From positions 12,992,922 to 13,056,921 of the forward strand of contig NC_092678.1 of assembly GCF_964355755.1 (NCBI RefSeq): a DNA stretch of 64,000 nucleotides, in the 5' to 3' direction. This document shows positions 53,801 through 61,187 of the stretch, one piece after another (the stretch's first letter is position 1; the number at the start of each line of letters is the position of its first letter). Position numbers and translations under genes: made by a program. This DNA is from Antedon mediterranea (lineage: Eukaryota; Echinodermata; Crinoidea; Comatulida; Antedonidae). A model generated the notes under the pieces. That model had not been told where the DNA came from and did no database searches. It worked only from the letters and a program-made list of their open reading frames with translations.

Positions 53801-55314
53801 CAATTGGAATATTAAAATTGAAAAAAAAAAACAAATTAAATGGATGGATGGACGACCATAAAATCGACATGTCAATTTATTTCCAATGGGGTCCATTGCA
53901 AGAGAAATCGGAGATGTGAAAGTGGACAATAACAATAGTTATCTGCCAAGTGCAGATAATTAAAAAACAAATTGTAAATTAATAAGTCTCCTTTTCAAAG
54001 AAAACACAAACTATGACGATGAATAGGCCTAATATTTCATTGGCGAGTGTGACCATCAATCGCAAAAATGTTAAAGAATTTGATTGTGATAAAACGAACT
54101 TGTGTTCTAACCAACATCAATATCTGTGGTGGTATGTTTTTTGTTAAAGTAAATTATCGAATTATAGCGTGATATGATATAAATTGTATGTTTTTACATT
54201 ATAAATTAAATTAATAAGTTATTATTATTTTTTTTCTTCATTTTTTAGGAATCAATATTTTTGGTAAAATTAGTGTTAAAACTTATTATCAAAATTCAGA
54301 GCACCAGAAACATCCCTTGTTAAGAAAAATAAACTTTGAGTATAGAAATGCAACGATAGTCGTAGCAACGTCATATATGAAAGTGGAAGACGCTGTCCTC
54401 AATTGGCAAGACATTCATTGGCGGGGTGACCAACATTTATCACTAACCGTAAAAAATGACCAAGTTCGGGTAATGATTGGTACAGATATTACCTTGGTTG
54501 TCATACGGTATAGGTATCCACGTGGAAGCTCTAATCAAGTGTATTACTTGGGATTTTATGTTGAAGTTGAAAGAGGTTTCTCCGATGAAGTACATGGCTT
54601 AATTGGTAAGAATTAATGTGTCACTCAGGACGTACGCTAAACGTTTCCGAGACAAGAAATATAAAGGCTGCTATACACTAGGACGTTTGACAATTAAAGA
54701 TAAATAGAAAATATACATTTTTCTTAAACAAACAAAATAAAATTAGAGAATTGTTTTATTCTAGAATTATTTTTATATAAATTATTAAAGCAAAGCAAAA
54801 TACGTCAATAAGAACAATAAATCATTGTATCGCCATGATATTGTTGCTCTTATTATCCTTTTATTGTAATATTATTATTACAAAGACAGCGCAAATGATT
54901 ATCCAAACGTTTTTGTTTGAGGAATTGATACATATGTATCTCGTTACCTTCTTGATAGTATCAAGTGGTGCTTTCGCGTACTTTAAATGATAATAATATA
55001 TTTATATTAATAAAACGCCAATTTTATATATAGAAGTAGGCCTACGTTATCAAACTTTTAATTAACTGTTTGTACTATTGTCATTCATAGGACAATTTTA
55101 TAGCAGAGATCACCGTATAACCCGTGACAAAATATACGCCGATAAATCTACTATCAAAACCACGCTAATTGTGAATTCTCGTCAAGTTCCCGTGACACTG
55201 AAACATGCTGACGAACCTGGGCCTGGTACAAAACAAATTCGTCAGTGCTGGTTTGCAGAAAACAATGGACTGGGCCTAATAGACGGCTTGCACGGAGACT
55301 ACCTGGATGTCTAA
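25741..55314 (+). CDS. Inter-alpha-trypsin inhibitor heavy chain-like protein
   Basis: Secreted ITIH-family protein (in vertebrates, hyaluronan-associated serum and matrix proteins). Coding exons: 25741-25872, 31598-31630, 32332-32492, 33118-33228, 33360-33492, 34127-34396, 34799-35084, 35717-36231, 37256-37508, 38166-38228, 39076-39135, 39268-39375, 39978-40019, 40305-40334, 41079-41102, 41298-41324, 41490-41516, 41982-42023, 42365-42448, 49262-49303, 49574-49603, 50267-50293, 50492-50518, 52989-53102, 54249-54605, 55091-55314. All are GT-AG and the phases join to 1,073 codons plus stop. Residues 1-25 are a signal peptide (LVLVLISSWLV); ~56-190 VIT domain; ~300-480 vWA with intact MIDAS (DVSGSMS at 307-313); 631-842 low-complexity linker; ~845-1073 ITIH C-terminal domain. 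I do not see the DPHF motif where vertebrate heavy chains are cleaved and bound to chondroitin sulphate, so it may be closer to ITIH4/ITIH5 in use. A tandem paralogue starts near 63770. Confidence 0.93.
26161..30699 (+). mobile_element. 4.5-kb DNA transposon with ~130-bp terminal inverted repeats
   Basis: Left end CCCACCACTAATTGCAAAAG, right end CTTTTGCAATTAGTGGTGGG. The inverted repeats continue for about 130 bp (26161-26292 against 30568-30699). TGA directly flanks both ends (26158-26160, 30700-30702) as a 3-bp target-site duplication. The subterminal regions carry several copies of the palindrome CTAATTTGCATAATATGC. The interior codes for a frame-shifted protein (27159-29580). Inserted in the large intron after the ITIH signal-peptide exon, same orientation as the gene. 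Confidence 0.85.
27159..29580 (+). pseudogene. Transposon-encoded protein, broken by frameshifts
   Basis: The reading runs through three or more frames: 27159-27590, 27565-28910, 28911-29330 and 29340-29560. Recognisable blocks are FDQPLWWKA, LRLGGLHMEMSFLGYIG, GKAISRAVRGHLLVDAAL, VIRRSDRYWAGLSTDL with SGGLTRGRSMTE, VFDGYEDGPAIKDATHCR, DADILIV, and FVHALLGCDTTSRVFG. I know this block order from multi-copy genes of marine invertebrates and fish. Frame changes lie near 27590, in a run of C at 28907-28916, and near 29330, where a GDD-DLLILL motif is split. The D-rich carboxy half resembles a PIN/FEN-type nuclease fold, by inference only. There is no DDE triad I can point to. Non-functional copy. 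Confidence 0.75.
32332..34396 (+). CDS. ITIH-like VIT domain exons
   Basis: Exons 32332-32492, 33118-33228, 33360-33492 and 34127-34396. The peptide has the family pattern: VTSVLMNHADNAAEAVF, FIANFSMEIDDVTYPAEIKE, TFELIYQEMLRRKRGYFEHR, then IVKEMNIQMVIIEVQG and DFVIRYDVEH. The third exon is joined in phase 2, the fourth in phase 0, which agrees with vertebrate ITIH alignments I know. Confidence 0.93.
34799..36231 (+). CDS. ITIH-like von Willebrand A domain exons
   Basis: Exons 34799-35084 and 35717-36231 joined in phase 1. MIDAS motif DVSGSMS, then the threonine region (GRTNLNGGL across the junction) and the aspartate of MLTDGLPT complete a metal-binding site. Followed by YSLFNIGFGDDVDYSFIEKL. 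Reading past the donor at 35084 gives a spurious ORF tail that is intronic. Confidence 0.93.
37256..37508 (+). CDS. ITIH-like post-vWA exon
   Basis: Codes for FAQRLWAYLSIKELLQKR and LSLEYHFVTPLTSLIVVKP, the conserved segment that follows the vWA domain in ITIH proteins. After it the sequence becomes low-complexity (KITKQPQQPI) and the linker exons begin. Confidence 0.92.
38819..38878. repeat. (TA)n microsatellite
   Basis: About 30 uninterrupted TA units in an intron of the ITIH-like gene. Confidence 0.97.
39076..41516 (+). CDS. ITIH-like linker block A, seven small phase-1 exons
   Basis: Exons 39076-39135, 39268-39375, 39978-40019, 40305-40334, 41079-41102, 41298-41324 and 41490-41516 (24-108 nt). 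Each starts and ends in phase 1, so any one can be skipped without breaking frame. The second codes a Gly/Tyr/Arg-rich segment (PPWGGYYGRQPYGRRGFYG). The last four code short Thr/Pro/Lys units such as TTRPTKAI, TTIPTTQET and TTRKPAYKT. Every donor is GTAAGT-like or GTACGT, which supports real use despite the small size. Confidence 0.85.
41570..41637. repeat. (CAA)n/(CAG) interrupted microsatellite
   Basis: CAACAA and CAGCAA units, intronic, between the last exon of linker block A and the first of block B. Confidence 0.9.
41982..50518 (+). CDS. ITIH-like linker block B, duplicated copy of block A
   Basis: Exons 41982-42023, 42365-42448, 49262-49303, 49574-49603, 50267-50293 and 50492-50518 match block A exons 1-6 in order, size class and phase. 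Introns match too (for example TTCATGTAAA before the first exon, GGCGG-AA-AATAC after the second, and CTCTTGTTAAA before the third). The unit offset is about 2.9 kb. The LINE was inserted later between exons 2 and 3. The counterpart of the seventh exon, near 50706, is decayed. Confidence 0.85.
42680..42905 (-). mobile_element. SINE/LINE tail fragment
   Basis: The minus strand contains CAAGCGCCTTGAGCACTTTG, TTATGTCCGCTTTATATATC and GTATTACC, a 3' tail type common in tRNA-SINEs and partner LINEs of marine invertebrates. No head with box A/B is visible. It is adjacent to the LINE at 43000-49107 and partly defines its 5' limit. Confidence 0.45.
43266..43970 (+). CDS. LINE ORF1 protein (L1 ORF1p-like)
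   Basis: 234 residues. N-terminal half is a heptad-rich coiled coil (about 12-90: KLDTIIGKLKKLEILDAINE to LQNRVDELENRQ). Next comes RRNNIVIFGIPEQ, the hallmark start of the L1 ORF1p RRM domain. RAHRTP, RPIHIAFNKF and GKKVWITDDFTPNLR follow, as in the RRM and C-terminal domain. ORF1p binds LINE RNA as a trimeric chaperone. No zinc knuckles. Intact reading frame with an ATG in good context. Confidence 0.9.
   Translation: MATKTRSKADSEDKLDTIIGKLKKLEILDAINERLVILEEDFKNMWQKVRDMEASQESLQANLDEKADSQDMEVLQNRVDELENRQRRNNIVIFGIPEQSEGNNCSDYILGFFKTYLKVDSNRPMDIERAHRTPTFLPTGGKRAKYPRPIHIAFNKFTDKIKVMKGAVNLKNSPFSGKKVWITDDFTPNLRIKRKRLWAKRKRLLEEKPGRKVFLNYPAVLRIVEEDGSSRLVQ
44068..44859 (+). CDS. Extra LINE ORF, predicted membrane protein
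   Basis: 263 codons open between ORF1 and ORF2 in AT-rich DNA, where a chance frame of this length is unlikely. Hydrophobic segments: residues ~8-22 (VMIVLILIFFRYFF), ~51-72 (inside a T-rich tract, FSLFLFFYFILFLLY), and ~219-254 (GLLWFMVV and LALLFYLPLYI). The 140 residues between are polar, with cysteines (KCSCP, GTWCIDIVG, IVCNK, KIQCN) and an N-F-T sequon. The stop lies within ATGTCTAA, so it overlaps the ORF2 ATG (44852) by 8 nt, which would suit termination-reinitiation. I recognise no domain family. The first 75 residues could be a by-product of the T-rich tract, but the middle is not low-complexity. Confidence 0.5.
   Translation: MPVRGISVMIVLILIFFRYFFRCLKKKIRLLLYLKRIYVSGVWKGEGYTGFFYPLLGGFSLFLFFYFILFLLYNKKKLNTYANFNTRYDRTIGNLNTKVIRIATAQGYFGLRLHTNFTLPNDLGKCSCPLIINNKNYWILEVNTNYDSFISAGTWCIDIVGPLKNFRKNTVKIKENIGEQSSKLIIVCNKNLINIKCKFYERSKIQCNRISPLLIEAKTIFGLLWFMVVAQNNHYDTIYTLALLFYLPLYINKISKKITIKNV
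44852..48682 (+). pseudogene. LINE ORF2 (endonuclease-reverse transcriptase), one nonsense codon
   Basis: Starts at ATG 44852 with SIVSMNCRGLAEK, then has a TAA at 44915-44917; past it the frame is open for 1,250 codons (44930-48682). The APE-type endonuclease has LQDVHFS (Asp where many have Glu), IYGPN, GDWNCIL, RLDYFLIS and RTDHSLVD. The reverse transcriptase has GKSPGIDGF, LLPK, NWRPITLL, QQKGFINGRY, DFEKAFDC, GCRQGDGLSPYLF, YADD (47000-47011) and a thumb with LTVLGRI. The end has a CCHC-like finger CALCKAETETL-H-IFAQC. This fits the L1/Tx1 clade. With one stop codon it is inactive or only partly translated, by downstream initiation or readthrough. Confidence 0.92.
50706..50736 (+). pseudogene. 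Decayed microexon (seventh exon of linker block B)
   Basis: After a good acceptor (TATCACTTCAG) the sequence CAACTACAATATAGTCCAGC corresponds to CAACCAGAAAGCCAGC of exon 41490-41516, but it has an in-frame TAG and no GT donor in the right place. It was therefore left out of the gene model. Confidence 0.75.
50746..52736. mobile_element. Composite foldback element with captured RT-tail fragment
   Basis: Outer ends GGATATGTTGTAGAATAGAC and its inverted counterpart (52700-52736), extended by ATCACTGAATCCAAAAA. Further copies of the same end lie at ~51130-51168 (inverted), 51358 (direct), 51775 (direct) and 52335-52375 (inverted). The element thus contains several units. AAAATGGC-GCCAT stretches recur (51240, 51640, 52440). 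At 51958-52188 a coding relic reads LRYKDVIKRDL, SWENLASNRTSCRSK and RFRSIRHQQSS, the usual carboxy tail seen after LINE reverse transcriptases. Partial copies of this relic are at 50870-50960 and 51500-51570. A run of C lies at 51069-51092. Intron of the ITIH-like gene, just after linker block B. Confidence 0.75.
52989..55314 (+). CDS. ITIH C-terminal domain exons
   Basis: Exons 52989-53102, 54249-54605 and 55091-55314, joined in phase 1. The peptide has the family features YVCFNIEG-PGDVYSLIQD, GKISVKTYYQ, a long beta-rich segment, and LIGQFYSR near the end, closing with CWFAENNGLGLIDGLHGDYL and a TAA stop. A polyadenylation signal candidate AATAAA lies at 55392. Confidence 0.92.
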
Positions 55315-55890
55315 AATGTAATCACACGACGTTTGACAGGTGTTTCTATATGATTCAATAGTAGGCTAGTTTTCAAATATAATATCTAGAAAATAAAAAT
55401 TGATTAACTTTAAATATAATTAATATATATCCACACTTACATTATTAAAAAAATAAACTTACTCTTAATGTAAAATAATAATACTGGCAATACCTTATAA
55501 AATACCATTCATTTTCTTGAATCCCAAAATTAAAGTTAGAACTGTTAATTTCAAAAGCTTTGTTTATTAGTATGATTACTTTTAATTGTTATATATGGTT
55601 AGATTTTATGATAATTGCGTTGTACAATCTAGTAAACATTTCCGTATAATAACCAAGCATTGTATACATCGAATTTTTTATATTATAGATGTTACGATAA
55701 ATAATATAGTAGGTCTAATAATATTGTCTTCATCCATAATTAGGTTTTAAAAAGTGCTATTCTTATACTACGGTCAAGCATAGGATATTCTGTAATGTAA
55801 TTACAGGGATAAAATAAATTAAAAAAACAATATCTTAATTTTTAAAACATACACATAATGAGTATTGTGATACAGTTTTAATAAGGTGTG
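55315..55890 (+). other. 3' UTR candidate and flank of the ITIH-like gene
   Basis: AT-rich sequence without ORFs after the TAA of the ITIH-like gene. AATAAA at 55392-55397 is the first polyadenylation signal candidate; others exist further on (for example AATAAA near 55815). Nothing else was recognised. Confidence 0.5.
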
Positions 55891-55894
55891 ATGC

Positions 55895-58800
55895 ACAACA
55901 AGTTTTTAATAAAAGTTGAAGGTTGACGTTGTAGCGTGTAGACGTGTGTCGCTGAGCTATCTGCAAGACACCTCTATTTTCCTTATTTTCGTTGTTTAAC
56001 TTGTTGATGTGTCTTATTTAGCGATTACTAAGTGTTGCTTGTTGGTTTAGATGATATTTTGATGAATTTTGATGGATTTTTGTGCTTGTACGTTCATAAT
56101 TTAGCCGTTTTTGTGCTTGTCGCCGGTTTGGTCTTGTTTTTTTTTTTTTGGACACGGCACGGTACGCAATGACAAAGGAACTGCATATACAGGTGGAGGT
56201 AAACAATAGACCGGCTTGTATGCATACCGGTAGCGATTCTCGGCCTAGAAAACGACCAAGAAGGAAACGCGGAGGTGTTAAGCTAAGAAGGAAAATTGAT
56301 ACAAGGGTAACTTTTCGTTCAGTAGGAAATAAGGTGACCCAAGGTCGTAATATTGGAAATTTGATCCCATGCATCACAGGGGATTTAGTTGCACCGACAA
56401 TTATGTATACGAATGCGTGGTCATTAAAGAATAAAGCAGACGAATTTCACTGTACCTTAAAGAAACATAATGTAGATGTAGCGATAGTCACTGAGACATG
56501 GCTAACAGAGGAAACACAAGGTATTGTTAACTTTTGCGATTATAAAGGCGTTTTTAAAAACAGAACTGATAAAATCGGCGGTGGCGTAGCATGCTTTGCA
56601 GCGGACCACCTGGAAATCCATCCGATTGTTACGCATACTGATTGCAAATTCGAATGCCTATGGTCAAAAATTAGCTATCGCTCTACACAGAACAGCAAAA
56701 CGCGTTCTATATATATCGGAGCTATTTACTACCCGCCGTCTGCCAACTACCCCAACCAACTTTTAGAGCATGTTGGAAATGTAATTGATAGTATTTATGG
56801 AATGGATAGATTGGCAAATATCATAGTACTTGGTGACTTCAACCATCTAAACACTACCTATATGCAATCTGAATTAGGTATGGAACAAATGATTGATTTT
56901 CCTACCCATAGGAAAAATAACATACTTGATAAAGTGTTCATGAATCGACCGGAGAGATACAGTAAAGCCACTAAGTTGGCCCCCTTAGGACGTAGCGACC
57001 ATTGTTGTATACTATTGAAACCAATCCATGTTATACCTACCTCTAACTACACCACTTGTACTATCCAACCGTATCGTAACTCGTCGGTTAGATCATTTGG
57101 ATCGTGGATCACTGCCCATGACTAGTGCCATGTTCTTGATAGCGAATCAACAAGTGTTAAAACAAATGAATTTCTTACTGTGCTTAATGGGAAATTTGCA
57201 GATTTTTTTCCCCGTGAAATCGATTTGCCATAAGAAAACCGATAAGCCGTGGATGACGCCGAGAATCAAGAGATTGATTGTAGAACGACAGTTGGCCTTT
57301 TCTAGTAACCATACCCAACAATGGCGAAGGATACGTAACTCCATACAAAGAGCAATTACGCACGCGAAGGAGAAGTTTTACGCGACCTCATTAAAGTGTC
57401 TAAAAAGCAATAGCCCTGCTAGATGGCACAAAGGAATTGTGAATCTCTGCAATCTAAAGAAAAAGGACACGTTTAACATCCCTGGTCTATCAACGCAAGT
57501 GGCTGTTGAAGTAATTAACCAACATTTTGCCACGATTTGTAGTGAACTTTCAGCACTTCACATTACAAAACTACCAAGTTACTTACCAGCATCGGAACCC
57601 CCACCCGTTATCTACCCAGGACAAGTGAAATCTGCAATCGATAAGTTAAACATACAAAAAGCAGGACACCCAGAAGATCTACCGATCAGATTAATTAAGG
57701 AATTCTCATTTGAACTCTCTTATCCATTAGCGGACATTTTTAATTCTTCTTTAAATGAAGGTAATTTTCCTGAACAATGGAAAAAGGCTACTATAATACC
57801 AGTTCCTAAGGTTCCAGATGCTAATAATTGTAATGACCTTCGGCCTATATCCCTAACACCCATTTTTTCTCGGATATTTGAAAGCTTTTTAGCGGAGTGG
57901 GTAACTAATGATATAAAAGATTCTTTAGATAGTAAGCAATTTGGTTGTCGTAGAGGCTCGTCAACTTCACACTACCTCGTAGACTTGATAAATTCTATTG
58001 TATCTGACCTGGAGGGGGGTAGCAAATATTTAAACTTATGTGCTGTAGACTTTACGAAGGCTTTCGATCGTGTGGATCATAATGTTGTCATAAATAAATT
58101 AATATCCATAGGAGTGAGGCCGTCCATTCTTCCTACCGTTTGTAGTTTCCTCTTAAATCGCACATGCAATACCAAAGTTAAGGGAGCCACCTCTTCAAAT
58201 TCTAATATTACTTGTGGGGTGCCCCAGGGCACGAAGTTGGGTCCCCTTCTCTTTTTGGTATTAGTCAATGATGTTGCTGAGGGAACTGACAGGCGGTAGA
58301 AATATGTGGACGACCTCACTCTTAGTGAAGTAGTTAGAAGTAGTGATAGCCAATTGTTGCAGGACACTTTAAATCAACTTGATGATTGGTGTTTGATAAA
58401 TAGAGTCCTCCCCAAGCCATCCAAGTGCAATGTGATGCGTATTTCCTTCCTAAAGTCCGACTGTCCTCCTCCCAGTTTCAATCTAAATGGCCATGATCTT
58501 AAATGTGTAAATCACATTAAACTGCTTGGTGTCACCTTGCAGGATAACCTTAAATGGGAGATGCATATTCATGATATCGTTGCTAAAGCATGTCGACGTT
58601 TGTACACTTTGATTATACTTAAGAAAGCCAAGGCGCCTTGTAAAGATTTACTACAAGTATATACTTGCTATATACGTCCTTTAGTTGAATATGCATGCCC
58701 TGTGTGGCACAGTTCAATTACGAAAGACCAAACTAAGTCAATAGAAAGAGTTCAAAAAAGAGCTCTACGAATCATTTATGGCATGAACTATGTATCCTAC

Positions 58801-59240
58801 GAGTCTGCTCTTCCATCGCTAGTTAACAGAAGAGTCCAACTCTTACTGAAATTTGGTAAAGGAATAATAAAGTCCGATACATTTAGAAGCATTCTTCCAC
58901 CTGTTCGTGACATTAGCAGAACCCTGAGGTCTGCGAGTAAGCCTCTACTCAAAATCCCGTTTGGTCGTACAGAAAGATTTAGATCTTCACCAGTCCCTTT
59001 TTTAGTCCAACTCATTAATGATGAATATTGAATAGGCTGGCACTATTTTAACTTACAGGTGGACCAATTTTAATGTGGTAAATTATTATTATTATTATTT
59101 TTTTTTTTTTTAAACTAGTTTTACCTTTTATACATAATGTATTTATATATTTTTATCAAATTTTGTAAAATACTACTTTTCAGCCTTTTGGCTGCCGTTG
59201 TATTTTGATGTCTTTTTATGAATAAATATACCTAAATGAA
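55895..59240 (+). mobile_element. CR1-type LINE, nearly full length, inactivated
   Basis: 5' UTR from about 55895, ORF2-like frame 56148-59031 with three lesions, and a 3' UTR ending in CTTTTCAGCCTTTTGGCTGC and TGAATAAATATACC, as in CR1 elements. The 3' UTR also has (ATT)n and a T-run near 59085-59112. No ORF1 is visible upstream. Same orientation as the ITIH genes and placed between them. Confidence 0.85.
56148..59031 (+). pseudogene. CR1 endonuclease-reverse transcriptase, three lesions
   Basis: Segment 1 (56148-57120): basic start (RPRKRPRRKR), then endonuclease with YTNAWSLKNKADEF, VTETWL, GGGVACF, GAIYYPPS, VLGDFNH and GRSDHCC. A TAG at 57123-57125 and a one-base shift in the T/C run near 57205-57215 separate it from segment 2 (57211-58299). 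That one has DKPWMTPRIK, FPEQWKKATIIPVPK, NDLRPISLTPI, QFGCRRGSSTSHYLV, DFTKAFDRVDHN and GVPQGTKLGPLLF. A TAG at 58297-58299 precedes segment 3 (58300-59031), which starts KYVDDLTL (active site YVDD) and ends with the CR1-type LLGVTLQDNLKWEMHI, YIRPLVEYACPVWH and RVQKRALRIIYG. Inactive copy. Confidence 0.88.
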
Positions 59241-59643
59241 AGGGTGTCAATAATCTAGTGTAGAGTGACCAAATCATTCAAACAATTAGTCGTCAGTGAA
59301 ATTACATCAACATAAAAAAAAGTAACTACATAATTATGCACAACATGAACCATCCAACGAAATCCCATTTTTCCAGTATCCACAAAAATAGAAGTTGGGA
59401 ATTGCAATGATGTCATTTTTGTCCGATAATAATTGCTGTTGTTGCCCTAGAGAAGAAGCACACATTCTGGTTAATCTTGAAGTTGTATACACAATTTATA
59501 ACGTCATATAACGCTTCACCTCATTACTGTTGTACTTCAATTGAATGTTTTTCTAACCTTTTTTGGCTTATTAGTTTTAAACTACACTGTTTTAACAAAG
59601 AATCCGATGATATCAATTTTTGTGAGTGTGATACATCTCGACC

Positions 59644-59940
59644 GAGTGAGTGGCCGAGCGGTTAAGACAGTGGAACCGTAATTACGTAGCCATAACATCG
59701 GCAGGGGTTCGAGGCTCACTCAATCCATGGTTCTGGTGATAGAACGAGTCTTCTCGGATAAGGACTATAAACCGTAGGTCCAGTGTACACATCTAGCTCG
59801 TGTGCACTTTAAAGAACCTAGTACATCTTTCGAGACGAGTAGGGGGTTACACCGGTGTATTAGTACATCACAGCCACTGATCACCAACTGGGCCCTCTTG
59901 GAGACCAGTCTTGACTGAAGAGGTTACCCAGTATAAGTAT
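59644..59940 (+). mobile_element. tRNA-derived SINE, copy 2 (Leu/Ser-like head)
   Basis: Box A GTGGCCGAGCGGTTAAGAC (59650-59668) and box B GGTTCGAGGC (59706-59715) are better kept than in the copy at 15635. The body is the same: GGACTATAAACCGTAGGTCC, TTTAAAGAACCTAGTACATC, TTCGAGACGAGTAGGGGGTT. The 3' ends of the two copies differ after CCGGTGTA, so they may be different subfamilies or truncations. Confidence 0.9.
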
Positions 59941-61187
59941 ATATTTCAATTTCAAATTTAAATCTTAAACATATACTTTAAACATTATCAGAGGTGTTTT
60001 GTGGACAAATCTGCATAGGCTTACTATAAGCTCTTGTGGTTTAATCTTGCCAAACATTTTAGTAAACATACCAAATATCATTGCTATGTGAGGCTAATTA
60101 CGTTTTTACGTTGTATGAATGCAAATTTTTAATCTAAACCGAAGTGATTTCATTGCCTTCAAAAGAGAAAAATAATTTCTCTCGATTTTAATTAAGTATT
60201 TTTTTACAGGAATGCAATGGGAAAGATTGTCAGATAAAGTAATAATATAATTCTCTACAAATGCACATAAGTTAGTACAAGCAAGAATGTTACGTATACT
60301 TACAGTAATAGGGTCGTTTACAGATAAACGCCAAGTTAGGTCTCAGTAAAGCCAATATCCTTATTAATCACAATAACGTTTTATCTACATTATATTTTCT
60401 CTCTTAATTTTTGTCCTTGGCACGATACTATATCCCTCAATAATACAACGGGTTAAAGGTTAAAATGATCCGATGATCATTAAGAACCGTTAAAGCTAAT
60501 TAAAAATTCGTGTAACGTGAATCCAGCCAAGGGGCATGTTGGAATCCTATATAAATAAATGCATTTATAATGTGATAATTGTAAAAAAGTTATGTTGTGG
60601 TGCTCTTGGATAGAGTGTATTAATGCCTGTGAGGTGTCTGAGATGGGGATTTGTTAGAAGACCAGGCCACGTTGTGTTGTGGTGCTCTTGGATAGAGTGT
60701 ACTATACTGCTTGTGAGGTGTCTGAGATGGGAATTTGTTAGAGGATCATGTCACGTTGATGCCTGGCATAATCTATTAATCCGCAGTTTGGGTAAACGGG
60801 CTCTGTGATGGATATACTAGTAACAATGAGAAGCAGCAATGTTGGAAATTATAACCAGACAATGTTGCGCCTCTCATTTCCTATGTTGCCATTCAATTCA
60901 ATGTATTCCAGATTTTACAATACAAACAATAACATACATCACATATGCTAGACCCGGGGGACTCCAGCAGCCGAACATTTTGGTTTATATTTTATTTTTT
61001 GTATTTTAAAACAAAAGAAATTAATTATACTAGAGGGTGAGCTCGATCTCCCTCTAGGAAGTGCATACGATAGTTCTCGGAATGATAATGAATCGGGTAA
61101 AAAGGTTTTAGAACGCCGTTCTCCTTGTACGTTTTCTGTCGGTTACCATTTGAAGAAGGTGCTTATTCGAGAGATATGTTTGTTTAT
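59941..61187. other. Intergenic, mostly unique
   Basis: AT-rich sequence with no coding signal. It holds an 82-bp tandem duplication (60593-60756), listed separately. The last part leads into the element that carries the minisatellite. Confidence 0.6.
60593..60756. repeat. 82-bp tandem duplication
   Basis: TGTTGTGGTGCTCTTGGATA starts at 60593 and again at 60675; GTGAGGTGTCTGAGATGGG follows in both, with a few differences between copies. No other copy in the window. Confidence 0.9.

Noticed and set aside
59650-59720. Possible tRNA gene (box A and box B)
   Set aside because: The head continues into a SINE body shared with 15635 and does not close an acceptor stem by eye, so it is a SINE.
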